The position numbers and the translations under genes are program-made. The notes beneath the pieces were generated by a model. It saw nothing but the letters and a program-made list of their open reading frames with translations, was not told the DNA's origin and did not search any database. Source: an uncultured Flavobacteriales bacterium (GTDB lineage: Bacteria > Bacteroidota > Bacteroidia > Flavobacteriales_E > Vicingaceae). From it: a DNA stretch of 11,994 nucleotides. Below are positions 1-5,470 of this stretch, piece after piece (the stretch's first letter is position 1; every line of letters begins with the position of its first letter). Where the stretch lies: positions 1 to 11,994 of the forward strand of contig CALALS010000153.1 of NCBI GenBank assembly GCA_937925525.1. The letters run 5' to 3'.

Positions 1-433
1 TATAAATAGCTTCATTTGGAACTTGAGTAGCTATATAACCAGGAGCTTGCATTGCTGTAATTGCAATAGTAAGGTATCTGGTAATTTGATTGATTTTTCT
101 TCTACCGCTTTCGCCTTCTTTTTGTAATTTTTGGAAGTAAGGAATAGCCATTCCTAACAACTGAATTACAATGGATGCAGAGATATAAGGCATAATTCCT
201 AATGCAAAAATTGATGCTCTAGAAAAAGCACCACCCGCAAATAGGTTGATTAGGTCTGTAATTCCTCCACCGCTTCCGGCATTAGCTGCAGCAAGAGCAT
301 CAGAGTCAACGCCAGGTAAAACTACATACGAACCAACTCTGTAAATAAGAATAAGTCCTAGGGTAGTTAAAATCCTGCTACGAAGATCTTCAATACTCCA
401 AATGTTTTTTATGGTCTGTAAAAATCTTTTCAT
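1..433 (-). CDS. secY: Protein translocase subunit SecY, N-terminal part (3' end cut by window edge)
   Basis: SecY forms the protein-conducting channel of the SecYEG translocon in the inner membrane. The first 144 residues are visible, starting MKRFLQTIKNIW at the ATG at 433. Seen: a cytoplasmic N-terminal segment with SIEDLRSRI (13-21), a first hydrophobic helix (about 22-41), a plug-like segment (ITDLINLFAGGAFSRASIF, 58-76), a second helix (about 76-96, including GIMPYISASI), the cytoplasmic loop KLQKEGESGRRKINQITRY (102-120) and the start of a third helix. The FAGGAFSRASIFALGIMPYISAS stretch is a strong SecY signature. The start lies 2 bp after the rplO stop, and there is no Shine-Dalgarno sequence, so translation is probably coupled to rplO. 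The position as last gene of the spc block is classical. The rest of the gene continues beyond position 1. Confidence 0.98.
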   Translation of the reverse strand, partial: MKRFLQTIKNIWSIEDLRSRILTTLGLILIYRVGSYVVLPGVDSDALAAANAGSGGGITDLINLFAGGAFSRASIFALGIMPYISASIVIQLLGMAIPYFQKLQKEGESGRRKINQITRYLTIAITAMQAPGYIATQVPNEAIY

Positions 434-435
434 TT

Positions 436-888
436 TTATTTTATGATAACGGCTTTTCCGCCATTAGCTTCAATAGCTTTAGATGCAGAAGCAGAAAAAG
501 CATGTGCTTCAACTTCTACTTTTGCTTTTAATTCACCTCTACCTAAAATTTTAACTAAGTCTTTCTTTTTAGCTAATCCGTTTTCTACTAAAAAGGCAAA
601 GTCAATTTTTTCTGCTTTGGTTTTATCCACTATTTCTTGAATTATATCAAGATTAAGTGGTCTGTACTCAACTCTATTAATGTTGTTGAAACCAAATTTA
701 GGTACTCTTCTTTGAAGCGGCATTTGCCCTCCTTCAAAAGCTCTTTTAGATTTATATCCTGATCTGGATTTAGCTCCTTTGTGACCTTTTGTAGAAGTAC
801 CACCTTTACCGGAACCTTGTCCTCTTCCTAATCTTTTCTTTCCGTTTTTGGTAGAACCAGCTGCCGGTTTTAAACTATGTAAGTTCAT
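436..888 (-). CDS. rplO: 50S ribosomal protein L15 (uL15)
   Basis: uL15 is a late-assembling 50S protein whose extended N-terminal arm threads into 23S rRNA. The 150-residue length is close to the E. coli protein (144). The N-terminus MNLHSLKPAAGS leads into a Gly/Lys/Arg-rich arm (residues 19-42, with GRGQGSGKGGTSTKGHKGA) that is diagnostic of the family. It is followed by GGQMPLQRRVPKFGF (53-67) and a globular C-terminal domain ending in GGKAVIIK. The ATG at 888 is 9 bp after the rpmD stop. The upstream sequence (TAATATTAAGAG) has only a weak purine stretch directly against the start, too close to act as a standard ribosome-binding site. The secY ATG follows after 2 bp. Confidence 0.99.
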   Translation of the reverse strand: MNLHSLKPAAGSTKNGKKRLGRGQGSGKGGTSTKGHKGAKSRSGYKSKRAFEGGQMPLQRRVPKFGFNNINRVEYRPLNLDIIQEIVDKTKAEKIDFAFLVENGLAKKKDLVKILGRGELKAKVEVEAHAFSASASKAIEANGGKAVIIK

Positions 889-897
889 CTCTTAATA

Positions 898-1074
898 TTA
901 TTTTACTATTTCTACTAAGTGTTTTACCTTGTTAACCATCCCCAATATTTGTGGAGTGTCTTCATGTTCAACAACATGGTTAATTTTTCTAAGACCTAAA
1001 GCTTGCATAGTAAGCTTTTGTGTTTTAGGTCTTTTAATAATGCTTCGTACTTGTTTTATTTTAATTTTAGCCAT
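898..1074 (-). CDS. rpmD: 50S ribosomal protein L30 (uL30)
   Basis: This small gene was found by translating the stretch between rpsE and rplO. It reads 58 residues from the ATG at 1074 to a TAA at 898-900, beginning MAKIKIKQVRSIIKRPKTQK and ending VKHLVEIVK. The family features are present: a first beta strand (KIKIKQVRS), the basic segment IKRPKTQKLTMQALGLRKINHVV (about 13-35), and an ML/GMVNKVKHLV C-terminal helix-strand. The E. coli protein has 59 residues. uL30 is a globular protein on the solvent side of the 50S subunit near 5S rRNA. It sits 11 bp after rpsE and 9 bp before rplO, the standard place of rpmD in the spc block. Confidence 0.98.
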   Translation of the reverse strand: MAKIKIKQVRSIIKRPKTQKLTMQALGLRKINHVVEHEDTPQILGMVNKVKHLVEIVK

Positions 1075-1085
1075 TGCCGAGTAAA

Positions 1086-1604
1086 TTAACCGTTAAATAC
1101 TTTTTCTAATTCTACGCCTCTGTGTTTTGCTACGGTAGAAGCATCTCTAACATTCATTAGTGCTAATAAAGTAGCTTTAACCACATTGTGAGGGTTAGAA
1201 GAACCTTTAGATTTAGCTAGTACGTCAGTAACTCCAACGCTTTCAAGCACAGCACGCATTGCACCACCAGCAATAACTCCAGTACCATGTGCAGCAGGCT
1301 TAATGAAAACTTGAGCTCCACTAAACTTAGCTTCAACTTCATGAGGGATAGTTCCTTTAAGAATTGAAACCTTAATTAAGTTTTTCTTAGCATCGTCAAT
1401 TGCTTTAGAAATTGCGTCAGTAACTTCATTTGCTTTTCCAAGCCCTTGCCCTACAATACCTCTTTCGTTACCTACAACAACTATTGCAGAAAAACTAAAG
1501 TGACGTCCACCTTTAGTAACTTTCGTTACACGGTTTATCGCTACAAGTTTGTCTTTAAGTTCTATTTCGCTTGACTTTACTCTTTGTACGTTTGCGCTAG
1601 CCAT
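1086..1604 (-). CDS. rpsE: 30S ribosomal protein S5 (uS5)
   Basis: uS5 lies at the back of the 30S subunit near the mRNA entry channel and affects decoding fidelity. The 172-residue protein has the N-terminal dsRBD-like domain, with VTKGGR (29-34, the loop linked to spectinomycin resistance in E. coli), FSFSAIVVVGN (36-46) and GLGKA (54-58). The C-terminal domain carries KPAAHGTGVIAGGAMRAVLE (102-121) and GSSNPHNVVKAT (134-145). The length is close to E. coli (167). The opening region with VKSSEIELKDKLVAINRVTKVTKGGR is of the kind seen in Bacteroidota. The ATG at 1604 follows rplR by 22 bp. The spacer is AT-rich and has no Shine-Dalgarno motif. Confidence 0.99.
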   Translation of the reverse strand: MASANVQRVKSSEIELKDKLVAINRVTKVTKGGRHFSFSAIVVVGNERGIVGQGLGKANEVTDAISKAIDDAKKNLIKVSILKGTIPHEVEAKFSGAQVFIKPAAHGTGVIAGGAMRAVLESVGVTDVLAKSKGSSNPHNVVKATLLALMNVRDASTVAKHRGVELEKVFNG

Positions 1605-1626
1605 TCTATTATAATATTATTATTTA

Positions 1627-1983
1627 TTAAAATTTTAATCCACCCTCTCTAGCAGCATCTGCAAGAGATTTAATTCTACCATGATATAAGTATCCGTTTC
1701 TATCAAAAGCAACTGTGCTTACGCCAGCTTTGATAGCTTTTTCAGCAACATCTTTTCCTACCATTGCAGCTATTTCAGATTTAGTTCCTTTTTTAGAAGC
1801 TATATCTTTTTGTCTTGAAGATGAAGAAACAATAACTTTAGAATCATCATCATTAATTAGTTGCACATAAATTTCTTTATTGCTTCTAAAAACAGACATT
1901 CTTGGCGAGTCAGCAGTCCCGTAGACTTTCTTTCTAACACGCATTTTAATTCTTAATCTTCTTTCTCTAGTTGTAAGTGCCAT
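1627..1983 (-). CDS. rplR: 50S ribosomal protein L18 (uL18)
   Basis: uL18 binds 5S rRNA and, with uL5, anchors it in the central protuberance of the 50S subunit. The 118 residues match the usual family length. Seen: a basic N-terminal tail (MALTTRERRLRIKMRVRKKV), the PRMSVFRSNKEIYVQLI segment (27-43), and the C-terminal signature FDRNGYLYHGRIKSLADAARE (93-113) ending GGLKF. The ATG at 1983 lies 17 bp after the rplF stop. The upstream sequence TTGAAGGGCTATG contains GAAGG only 3 nt from the start, which is short for a working Shine-Dalgarno sequence. Confidence 0.99.
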   Translation of the reverse strand: MALTTRERRLRIKMRVRKKVYGTADSPRMSVFRSNKEIYVQLINDDDSKVIVSSSSRQKDIASKKGTKSEIAAMVGKDVAEKAIKAGVSTVAFDRNGYLYHGRIKSLADAAREGGLKF

Positions 1984-2000
1984 AGCCCTTCAATTTATTA

Positions 2001-2555
2001 TTATTTAGCAGATGCTGATTTACCAGCTTTTCTTCTAATGTGTTCTCCTTTAAATTTGATACCTTTTCCTTTGTAAGGTTCAGGTTTTCTAAATGACCTG
2101 ATTTTAGCAGCAACGTGACCTACTAATTGTTTGTCAATAGACTCAAGAGTAATAATAGGTGGTTGACCTTTTTCTTGAACCGCAGTAACTGAAACTTCTT
2201 TTGGTAATCCTAACACAATGTTGTGAGAATAACCTAAAGCTAATTCCAATAATTGTCCTTTAACAGTTGCTCTGTAACCAACACCCACTAATTCAAGTTC
2301 TAATTTGTAACCATTAGAAACTCCTTCTATCATGTTACTGATAAGTGAGCGGTATAAACCATGCTTAGCTTTATGGTCTTTTTCTTCAGTAGATCTTGAA
2401 ACAACTACTTCATCGTTTTCCACTTTAATGCCAATAGCATTGTCTATTTTTTGCTTTAATTCGCCTTTCGGACCTTTAACAACTACTTCACCGTTGTTCA
2501 CTGAAACTTGAACACCTTGTGGAATTGCTATCGGTAAATTTCCTATTCGTGACAT
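2001..2555 (-). CDS. rplF: 50S ribosomal protein L6 (uL6)
   Basis: uL6 sits near the base of the L7/L12 stalk and contacts the sarcin-ricin loop region used by translation GTPases. The 184-residue protein begins MSRIGNLPIAIPQGVQV, has the family's two repeated alpha/beta domains (roughly 1-80 and 81-184), and carries the C-terminal signature EPYKGKGIKFKGEHIRRKAGK (159-179). E. coli L6 has 177 residues. The ATG at 2555 follows rpsH by 10 bp and has no Shine-Dalgarno motif upstream (TTATAAGAT). Confidence 0.99.
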   Translation of the reverse strand: MSRIGNLPIAIPQGVQVSVNNGEVVVKGPKGELKQKIDNAIGIKVENDEVVVSRSTEEKDHKAKHGLYRSLISNMIEGVSNGYKLELELVGVGYRATVKGQLLELALGYSHNIVLGLPKEVSVTAVQEKGQPPIITLESIDKQLVGHVAAKIRSFRKPEPYKGKGIKFKGEHIRRKAGKSASAK

Positions 2556-2565
2556 ATCTTATAAA

Positions 2566-2964
2566 TTAATAAACGTAACACATTACTTCACCACCAATGC
2601 CTTCTCTTCTTGCTTGCTTATCCGTCATTAAGCCTTTTGATGTTGAAACAATTGCAATACCTAATCCATTAATAACTCTTGGTAATTCATCTACACTTTT
2701 GTATATTCTTAAACCAGGAGAGCTAATTCTTTCTAAGTTTTTGATGGCAGGAACTTTAGTTACCGGATCATATTTTAAGGCAATTTTAATGTTTCCTTGA
2801 GGTCCTTTATCGTCTTCTACTTTATAGTTTAAGATAAAACCTTGTTGCATCAATATCTTAGTTAATTCTTTCTTTAAATTAGAGCCAGGTATATCCACCA
2901 CTCTGTGCTTGGCATATACTGCATTTCTAATTCTAGTTAAATAATCTGCTACTACGTCAGTCAT
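2566..2964 (-). CDS. rpsH: 30S ribosomal protein S8 (uS8), probable spc-operon autoregulator
   Basis: uS8 is a primary 16S rRNA-binding protein of the 30S central domain. The 132 residues start MTDVVADYLTRIRNA and end with the conserved region STSKGLMTDKQARREGIGGE (107-126) followed by VMCYVY, the part of the family that contacts RNA. In E. coli S8 also represses the spc operon by binding mRNA around the rplE start. Whether it does so here is inference, but hairpins near the start of rplE in this window make the question concrete. The ATG at 2964 follows rpsN by 19 bp of AT-rich spacer without a Shine-Dalgarno sequence. Confidence 0.99.
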   Translation of the reverse strand: MTDVVADYLTRIRNAVYAKHRVVDIPGSNLKKELTKILMQQGFILNYKVEDDKGPQGNIKIALKYDPVTKVPAIKNLERISSPGLRIYKSVDELPRVINGLGIAIVSTSKGLMTDKQARREGIGGEVMCYVY

Positions 2965-2983
2965 AATTGTAATAATATATTTT

Positions 2984-3253
2984 TTACCAACTTGCTTTTT
3001 TTACTCCAGGTATTAAACCTTTTGAAGCCATTTCTCTAAATGTATTTCTTGAAAGGCCAAACTGTCTGATATAACCTTTTGGTCTTCCTGTAAGTTGACA
3101 CCTGTTGTGCAATCTTACTTTAGAAGAATTTTTTGGAAGTTTTTGTAAAGCCTCCCAATCTTCTGCTTCTTTAAGTGCAGCTCTTTTTGCTGCGTATTTT
3201 GCAACTAACGCTTGTCTTTTTCTTTCTCTAGCTTTCATTGATTCTTTAGCCAT
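2984..3253 (-). CDS. rpsN: 30S ribosomal protein S14, zinc-independent form (uS14)
   Basis: uS14 is a late-assembling protein of the 30S head near uS3 and uS10. The 89-residue length and the presence of a single cysteine (C52, in LHNRC) show the long form without the zinc ribbon; the zinc form is about 61 residues with two CxxC pairs. Seen: MAKESMKARERKRQALV at the N-terminus, LHNRCQLTGRPKGYIRQFGL (48-67), SRNTFREMASKG, and the terminal KKASW. The ATG at 3253 is preceded by a perfect AAGGAGG at a 5-nt spacing, which overlaps the rplE stop codon. That is unusual for this cluster and fixes the start. Confidence 0.99.
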   Translation of the reverse strand: MAKESMKARERKRQALVAKYAAKRAALKEAEDWEALQKLPKNSSKVRLHNRCQLTGRPKGYIRQFGLSRNTFREMASKGLIPGVKKASW

Positions 3254-3258
3254 ACTTT

Positions 3259-3265
3259 CCTCCTT
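3259..3265 (-). promoter_or_regulatory. Strong Shine-Dalgarno sequence of rpsN
   Basis: The minus strand reads TAAGGAGGAAAGTATG: a 7-nt AAGGAGG, 5 nt from the rpsN ATG, overlapping the last two bases of the rplE TAA stop. Five of its seven bases are non-coding, so protein sequence does not explain it. Nearly all other starts in the window lack such a motif. Confidence 0.88.
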
Positions 3266-3815
3266 AGTTTTTCTTAAATGGTAAACCGAATTCAGTCAAT
3301 AAGGCTTTTGCTTCTTCGTCAGAGTTAGCTGAAGTAACAAAAGTAATATCAACTCCATTCATGTATTTAACTTGGTCTATATTGATTTCCGGAAAGATAA
3401 TTTGCTCTTTTACACCAAGTGTGTAGTTACCTCTTCCGTCAAATCCTTTAGGGCTAATTCCTCTAAAGTCTCTGGTTCTTGGTAAAGAAACAGCAATTAA
3501 TCTGTCTAAAAATTCATACATTTTTTCTCCTCTAAGTGTAACTCTAACTCCAACGTTAACTCCTTTTCTTAACTTGAAGTTTGAGATATCTTTCTTAGAT
3601 TTTGTAGGAACAGCTTTTTGTCCGGCTATAGTAGTCATTTCTTCTAGAGCAGTTTCTACAATTTTTTTGTCAATTACAGCTTTTCCAACTCCTTGGTTGA
3701 TGCATATTTTTTGCAACTTAGGAACTTGCATTACTGTAGAGTAACTAAACTTTTTAGTTAGATTAGAAACGATTTCGTTTCTATACTTATCTTTTAATCT
3801 AGGTGAGTAAGCCAT
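3264..3815 (-). CDS. rplE: 50S ribosomal protein L5 (uL5)
   Basis: uL5 binds 5S rRNA in the central protuberance and contacts the P-site tRNA and the 30S head. The 183-residue protein (E. coli 179) shows PKLQKICINQGVGKA (32-46), the QKAVPTKSKKDISNFKLRKG segment in its first half, RVTLRGEKMYEFLDRL, the DFRGISPKGFDGRGNYTLGV stretch, and VDITFVTSANSDEEAKALL near the C-terminus. The ATG at 3815 shares one base with the rplX stop (TAATG), which suggests translational coupling. It also has a strong AAGGAGG at a 9-nt spacing. Codons 11-25 encode two perfect hairpins, described separately. Confidence 0.99.
   Translation of the reverse strand: MAYSPRLKDKYRNEIVSNLTKKFSYSTVMQVPKLQKICINQGVGKAVIDKKIVETALEEMTTIAGQKAVPTKSKKDISNFKLRKGVNVGVRVTLRGEKMYEFLDRLIAVSLPRTRDFRGISPKGFDGRGNYTLGVKEQIIFPEINIDQVKYMNGVDITFVTSANSDEEAKALLTEFGLPFKKN
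3742..3760 (-). other. Perfect 8-bp hairpin in rplE codons 19-25 (distal of a pair)
   Basis: The minus-strand RNA reads UAACUAAA, loop AAG, UUUAGUUA: eight paired bases with a 3-nt loop, at +56 to +74 of rplE. The stem is AU-rich, with one G-C pair. It lies 3 nt downstream of a second perfect hairpin. It encodes part of LTKKFSY. It is not followed by a U-tract, so it does not look like a terminator. Confidence 0.6.
3764..3783 (-). other. Perfect 8-bp hairpin in rplE codons 11-18 (proximal of a pair)
   Basis: The minus-strand RNA reads UAGAAACG, loop AAAU, CGUUUCUA: eight paired bases with a 4-nt loop, at +33 to +52 of rplE. Three of the eight pairs are G-C. It encodes part of YRNEIVSN. It lies close enough to the start codon to affect initiation, and near the region S8 binds on E. 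coli spc mRNA. I did not find the asymmetric internal loop typical of S8 sites, so the role is open. Confidence 0.62.
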
Positions 3816-4144
3816 TATTTATTTCCTCCTTCAGATTTTTTTTCTTTAAAATACCTTTCTAGTTTACCTTTTTCATTTCTTTTTTTGGCAACCTTAGCAG
3901 GTTTTCCTGTGGTAGGGTTAATTACCATTAAATTAGAAATGTGGATAGAAGGACTAGTTTCTACAATTCCTCCTTCCGGATAAGCAGCAGAAGGTCTTGT
4001 ATGTTTTTTAACCTTTCTAATGTCATCGCCTTCAACAATTGCACGACCTTTTTTAGTCAATACTTTTTGTATTGTACCTTCTTTGCCTTTGTTGTTTCCA
4101 GCAATTACTACTACTTTATCTCCTGACTTAACATGAAATTTCAT
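3815..4144 (-). CDS. rplX: 50S ribosomal protein L24 (uL24)
   Basis: uL24 is an assembly-initiating 50S protein that binds the 5' domain of 23S rRNA near the exit of the peptide tunnel. The 109-residue protein (E. coli 104) opens with a KOW motif (about 7-34: SGDKVVVIAGNNKGKEGTI), followed by RKVKKHTRPSAAYPEGGIVE and HISNLMVINPTTGKPAKVAKK, all typical of the family. Its last codons, for EGGN, contain the AAGGAGG that serves rplE, and its TAA stop overlaps the rplE ATG by one base. It starts 12 bp after the rplN stop, with no properly spaced Shine-Dalgarno motif. Confidence 0.99.
   Translation of the reverse strand: MKFHVKSGDKVVVIAGNNKGKEGTIQKVLTKKGRAIVEGDDIRKVKKHTRPSAAYPEGGIVETSPSIHISNLMVINPTTGKPAKVAKKRNEKGKLERYFKEKKSEGGNK
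3825..3831 (-). promoter_or_regulatory. Strong Shine-Dalgarno sequence of rplE, inside rplX
   Basis: The minus strand reads GAAGGAGGAAATAAATAATG. AAGGAGG lies 9 nt from the rplE ATG and within the last codons of rplX (Glu-Gly-Gly). The spacing is at the long end of the functional range. Because it is coding, it could be partly fortuitous, but the match is full length and the next gene, rpsN, has the same motif. Confidence 0.75.
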
Positions 4145-4156
4145 GACTCAATTATA

Positions 4157-4525
4157 TTAAAGCACCTCCGGTGCTAATGAAACAATTTTCATATACTGTT
4201 TTTCTCTAAGCTCTCTGGCTACTGGTCCAAAAATCCTTGTACCTCTCATCTCGCCTTGAGTGTTTAAAAGAACAACAGCGTTATCATCAAAACGGATGTA
4301 AGAACCATCATTTCTTCTGATTTCTTTTTTTGTTCTTACGACAACCGCTTTAGATACAGCTCCCTTCTTAACATTTCCTGAAGGTAAAGCTGATTTCACA
4401 CTTACTACAATGGTATCACCAATGGAAGCGTATCTTCTTTTAGTACCGCCTAATACACGGATGCAAAGCACTTCTTTTGCTCCGCTATTATCTGCTACTA
4501 ATAATCTACTTTCTTGTTGTATCAT
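4157..4525 (-). CDS. rplN: 50S ribosomal protein L14 (uL14)
   Basis: uL14 is a five-stranded barrel protein on the 50S interface; it forms part of an intersubunit bridge and is the landing site of the silencing factor RsfS in bacteria that have it. The 122 residues match the family (E. coli 123). The sequence starts MIQQESRLLVADNSGAKEV, with the diagnostic DNSGAK at 12-17, then CIRVLGGTKRRYASIGD, VRTKKEIRRNDGSYIRFDDNA, and the C-terminal VARELREKQYMKIVSLAPEV. It is the first gene of the spc block but starts only 2 bp after rpsQ, so S10 and spc are continuous here. Confidence 0.99.
   Translation of the reverse strand: MIQQESRLLVADNSGAKEVLCIRVLGGTKRRYASIGDTIVVSVKSALPSGNVKKGAVSKAVVVRTKKEIRRNDGSYIRFDDNAVVLLNTQGEMRGTRIFGPVARELREKQYMKIVSLAPEVL
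4161..4175 (-). other. Short GC-rich hairpin at the 3' end of rplN
   Basis: The minus-strand RNA reads AGCACC, loop GGA, GGUGCU, then UUAAUAUAAUU: a perfect 6-bp stem with four G-C pairs, covering the last codons and reaching the first base of the rplN stop. The following U-run is short and interrupted, so a terminator is unlikely. It could be an RNA-processing or stabilising element, or chance. Confidence 0.4.
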
Positions 4526-4527
4526 GG

Positions 4528-4788
4528 TTACTTAGCTCTTTCAATTATGTTTACTAATCTCCAACATTTGCTTTTACTTAATGGTCTTGTTTCCATTATC
4601 ATCACAGTGTCTCCAATGTTGCACTCGTTTTTTTCATCGTGTGCCATGAACTTAGATGTTTTCTTAACAAACTTTCCGTACATCGGATGTTTCTCTTTTC
4701 TCTCTACAGAAACAACAATGGATTTATCCATTTTGTTGCTAACCACAACACCTGTTCTTTCTTTTCTAAGTGATCTTGTTGCGCTCAT
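4528..4788 (-). CDS. rpsQ: 30S ribosomal protein S17 (uS17)
   Basis: uS17 is a primary 16S rRNA-binding protein with an OB fold in the lower body of the 30S subunit. The 86 residues (E. coli 84) show RKERTGVVVSNKMDKSIVVSV at the N-terminus, HPMYGKFVKKTSKFMAHDE (34-52) and GDTVMIMETRPLSKSKCWR (59-77), the standard family pattern. The ATG at 4788 is 2 bp after the rpmC stop and its own stop is 2 bp before rplN. Both junctions favour coupling by ribosome re-initiation rather than separate ribosome-binding sites. Confidence 0.99.
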   Translation of the reverse strand: MSATRSLRKERTGVVVSNKMDKSIVVSVERKEKHPMYGKFVKKTSKFMAHDEKNECNIGDTVMIMETRPLSKSKCWRLVNIIERAK

Positions 4789-4790
4789 AC

Positions 4791-5000
4791 TTATTTAGTA
4801 TTTTTAAGTTGTTCGAGCTCTCTTTTTTTAAGCTCAGTTAATATTCTAGCAACTGTTTTTTTCGCAAGTTTAATTTGCGCAGGGTTTTCAAGTGGAGATA
4901 TAGCATGGCTACGTCTTAGCTTGGCTACACTGTCTCTCGACTCTAACAACTTCTCTTGTAAGTCGTCATTTGAAAGTCCTTTTATATCTGCCTGTTTCAT
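4791..5000 (-). CDS. rpmC: 50S ribosomal protein L29 (uL29)
   Basis: uL29 is a small, two-helix protein beside the tunnel exit and, with uL23, forms part of the docking site for signal recognition particle and trigger factor. The 69-residue protein is almost wholly helical in appearance: MKQADIKGLSNDDLQEKLLE (1-20), then a turn at SPLENPAQIK (35-44) and the long KKTVARILTELKKRELE helix (47-63), ending in a polar tail. This NP-x-I-x-KKxVARILTEL pattern is diagnostic. The ATG at 5000 follows rplP by 20 bp without a Shine-Dalgarno motif. Confidence 0.98.
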   Translation of the reverse strand: MKQADIKGLSNDDLQEKLLESRDSVAKLRRSHAISPLENPAQIKLAKKTVARILTELKKRELEQLKNTK

Positions 5001-5020
5001 TGTTTTACTATTTCTTTAAA

Positions 5021-5449
5021 TTATGCAGAGTAATCTCTTCTAACAATAAATTTAGTTCTTACCGGAAGCTTACTTGCTGCTAGTCTCATTGCTTCTTTAG
5101 CAACTTCTAAAGGCACTCCGTCTGCTTCAAATAAAATTCTTCCAGGTAAAACTGTAGCTACCCACAATTCCGGATTACCTTTTCCTTTACCCATCCTTAC
5201 TTCTGCCGGTTTCTTTGTCAACGGTTTATCAGGAAATATTCTAATCCAGATTTGCCCGTCTCTTTTCATATATCTTGTAACAGCAATCCTTGCAGCTTCA
5301 ATTTGACGTGCAGTTACCCATGCTGTATCTAAAGACTTAATTGCAAATGAACCAAAAGCTATAGATGCTCCTTTTTTAGTAACACCTCTTTTAACGGCTC
5401 CTTTGTTTTTGTGTGTCTTTCTGTATTTTGTACGTTTTGGTTGTAACAT
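5021..5449 (-). CDS. rplP: 50S ribosomal protein L16 (uL16)
   Basis: uL16 sits by the A-site tRNA elbow of the 50S subunit and helps organise the peptidyl transferase region. The 142 residues begin MLQPKRTKYRKTHKNK and contain GQIWIRIFPDKPLTKKPAEV (65-84), followed by RMGKGKGNPELW (85-96). R85 aligns with E. coli R81, the arginine hydroxylated by the oxygenase YcfD in E. coli; whether it is modified here is unknown. The ATG at 5449 follows rpsC by 21 bp. Upstream AAAAGGTAGATAAG offers a 4-nt AAGG at a workable spacing, weaker than those of rplE and rpsN. Confidence 0.99.
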   Translation of the reverse strand: MLQPKRTKYRKTHKNKGAVKRGVTKKGASIAFGSFAIKSLDTAWVTARQIEAARIAVTRYMKRDGQIWIRIFPDKPLTKKPAEVRMGKGKGNPELWVATVLPGRILFEADGVPLEVAKEAMRLAASKLPVRTKFIVRRDYSA

Positions 5450-5470
5450 CTTATCTACCTTTTAATCGTA

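Noticed and set aside
443..640. Plus-strand reading frame of 65 codons
   Set aside because: It lies wholly antisense to rplO, has a low-complexity Ser/Ala/Phe composition and resembles no family.
2597..2800. Plus-strand reading frame of 67 codons
   Set aside because: It is antisense to the conserved rpsH gene with no sign of its own coding constraint.
3941..4126. Plus-strand reading frame of 61 codons
   Set aside because: It is antisense to rplX; the protein would be Ser/Phe/Tyr-rich, a typical shadow of Lys/Glu-rich coding DNA.
4163..4169. GGAGGTG upstream of rplX, resembling a strong Shine-Dalgarno sequence
   Set aside because: It lies 18 nt from the rplX ATG, beyond the functional range, and is inside the last codons of rplN and a hairpin. 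It was kept only as part of the hairpin observation.
4514..4798. Plus-strand reading frame of 94 codons that looks hydrophobic, like a membrane protein
   Set aside because: It is antisense to rpsQ and the start of rplN. The hydrophobic look comes from complementing Lys/Arg/Glu codons.
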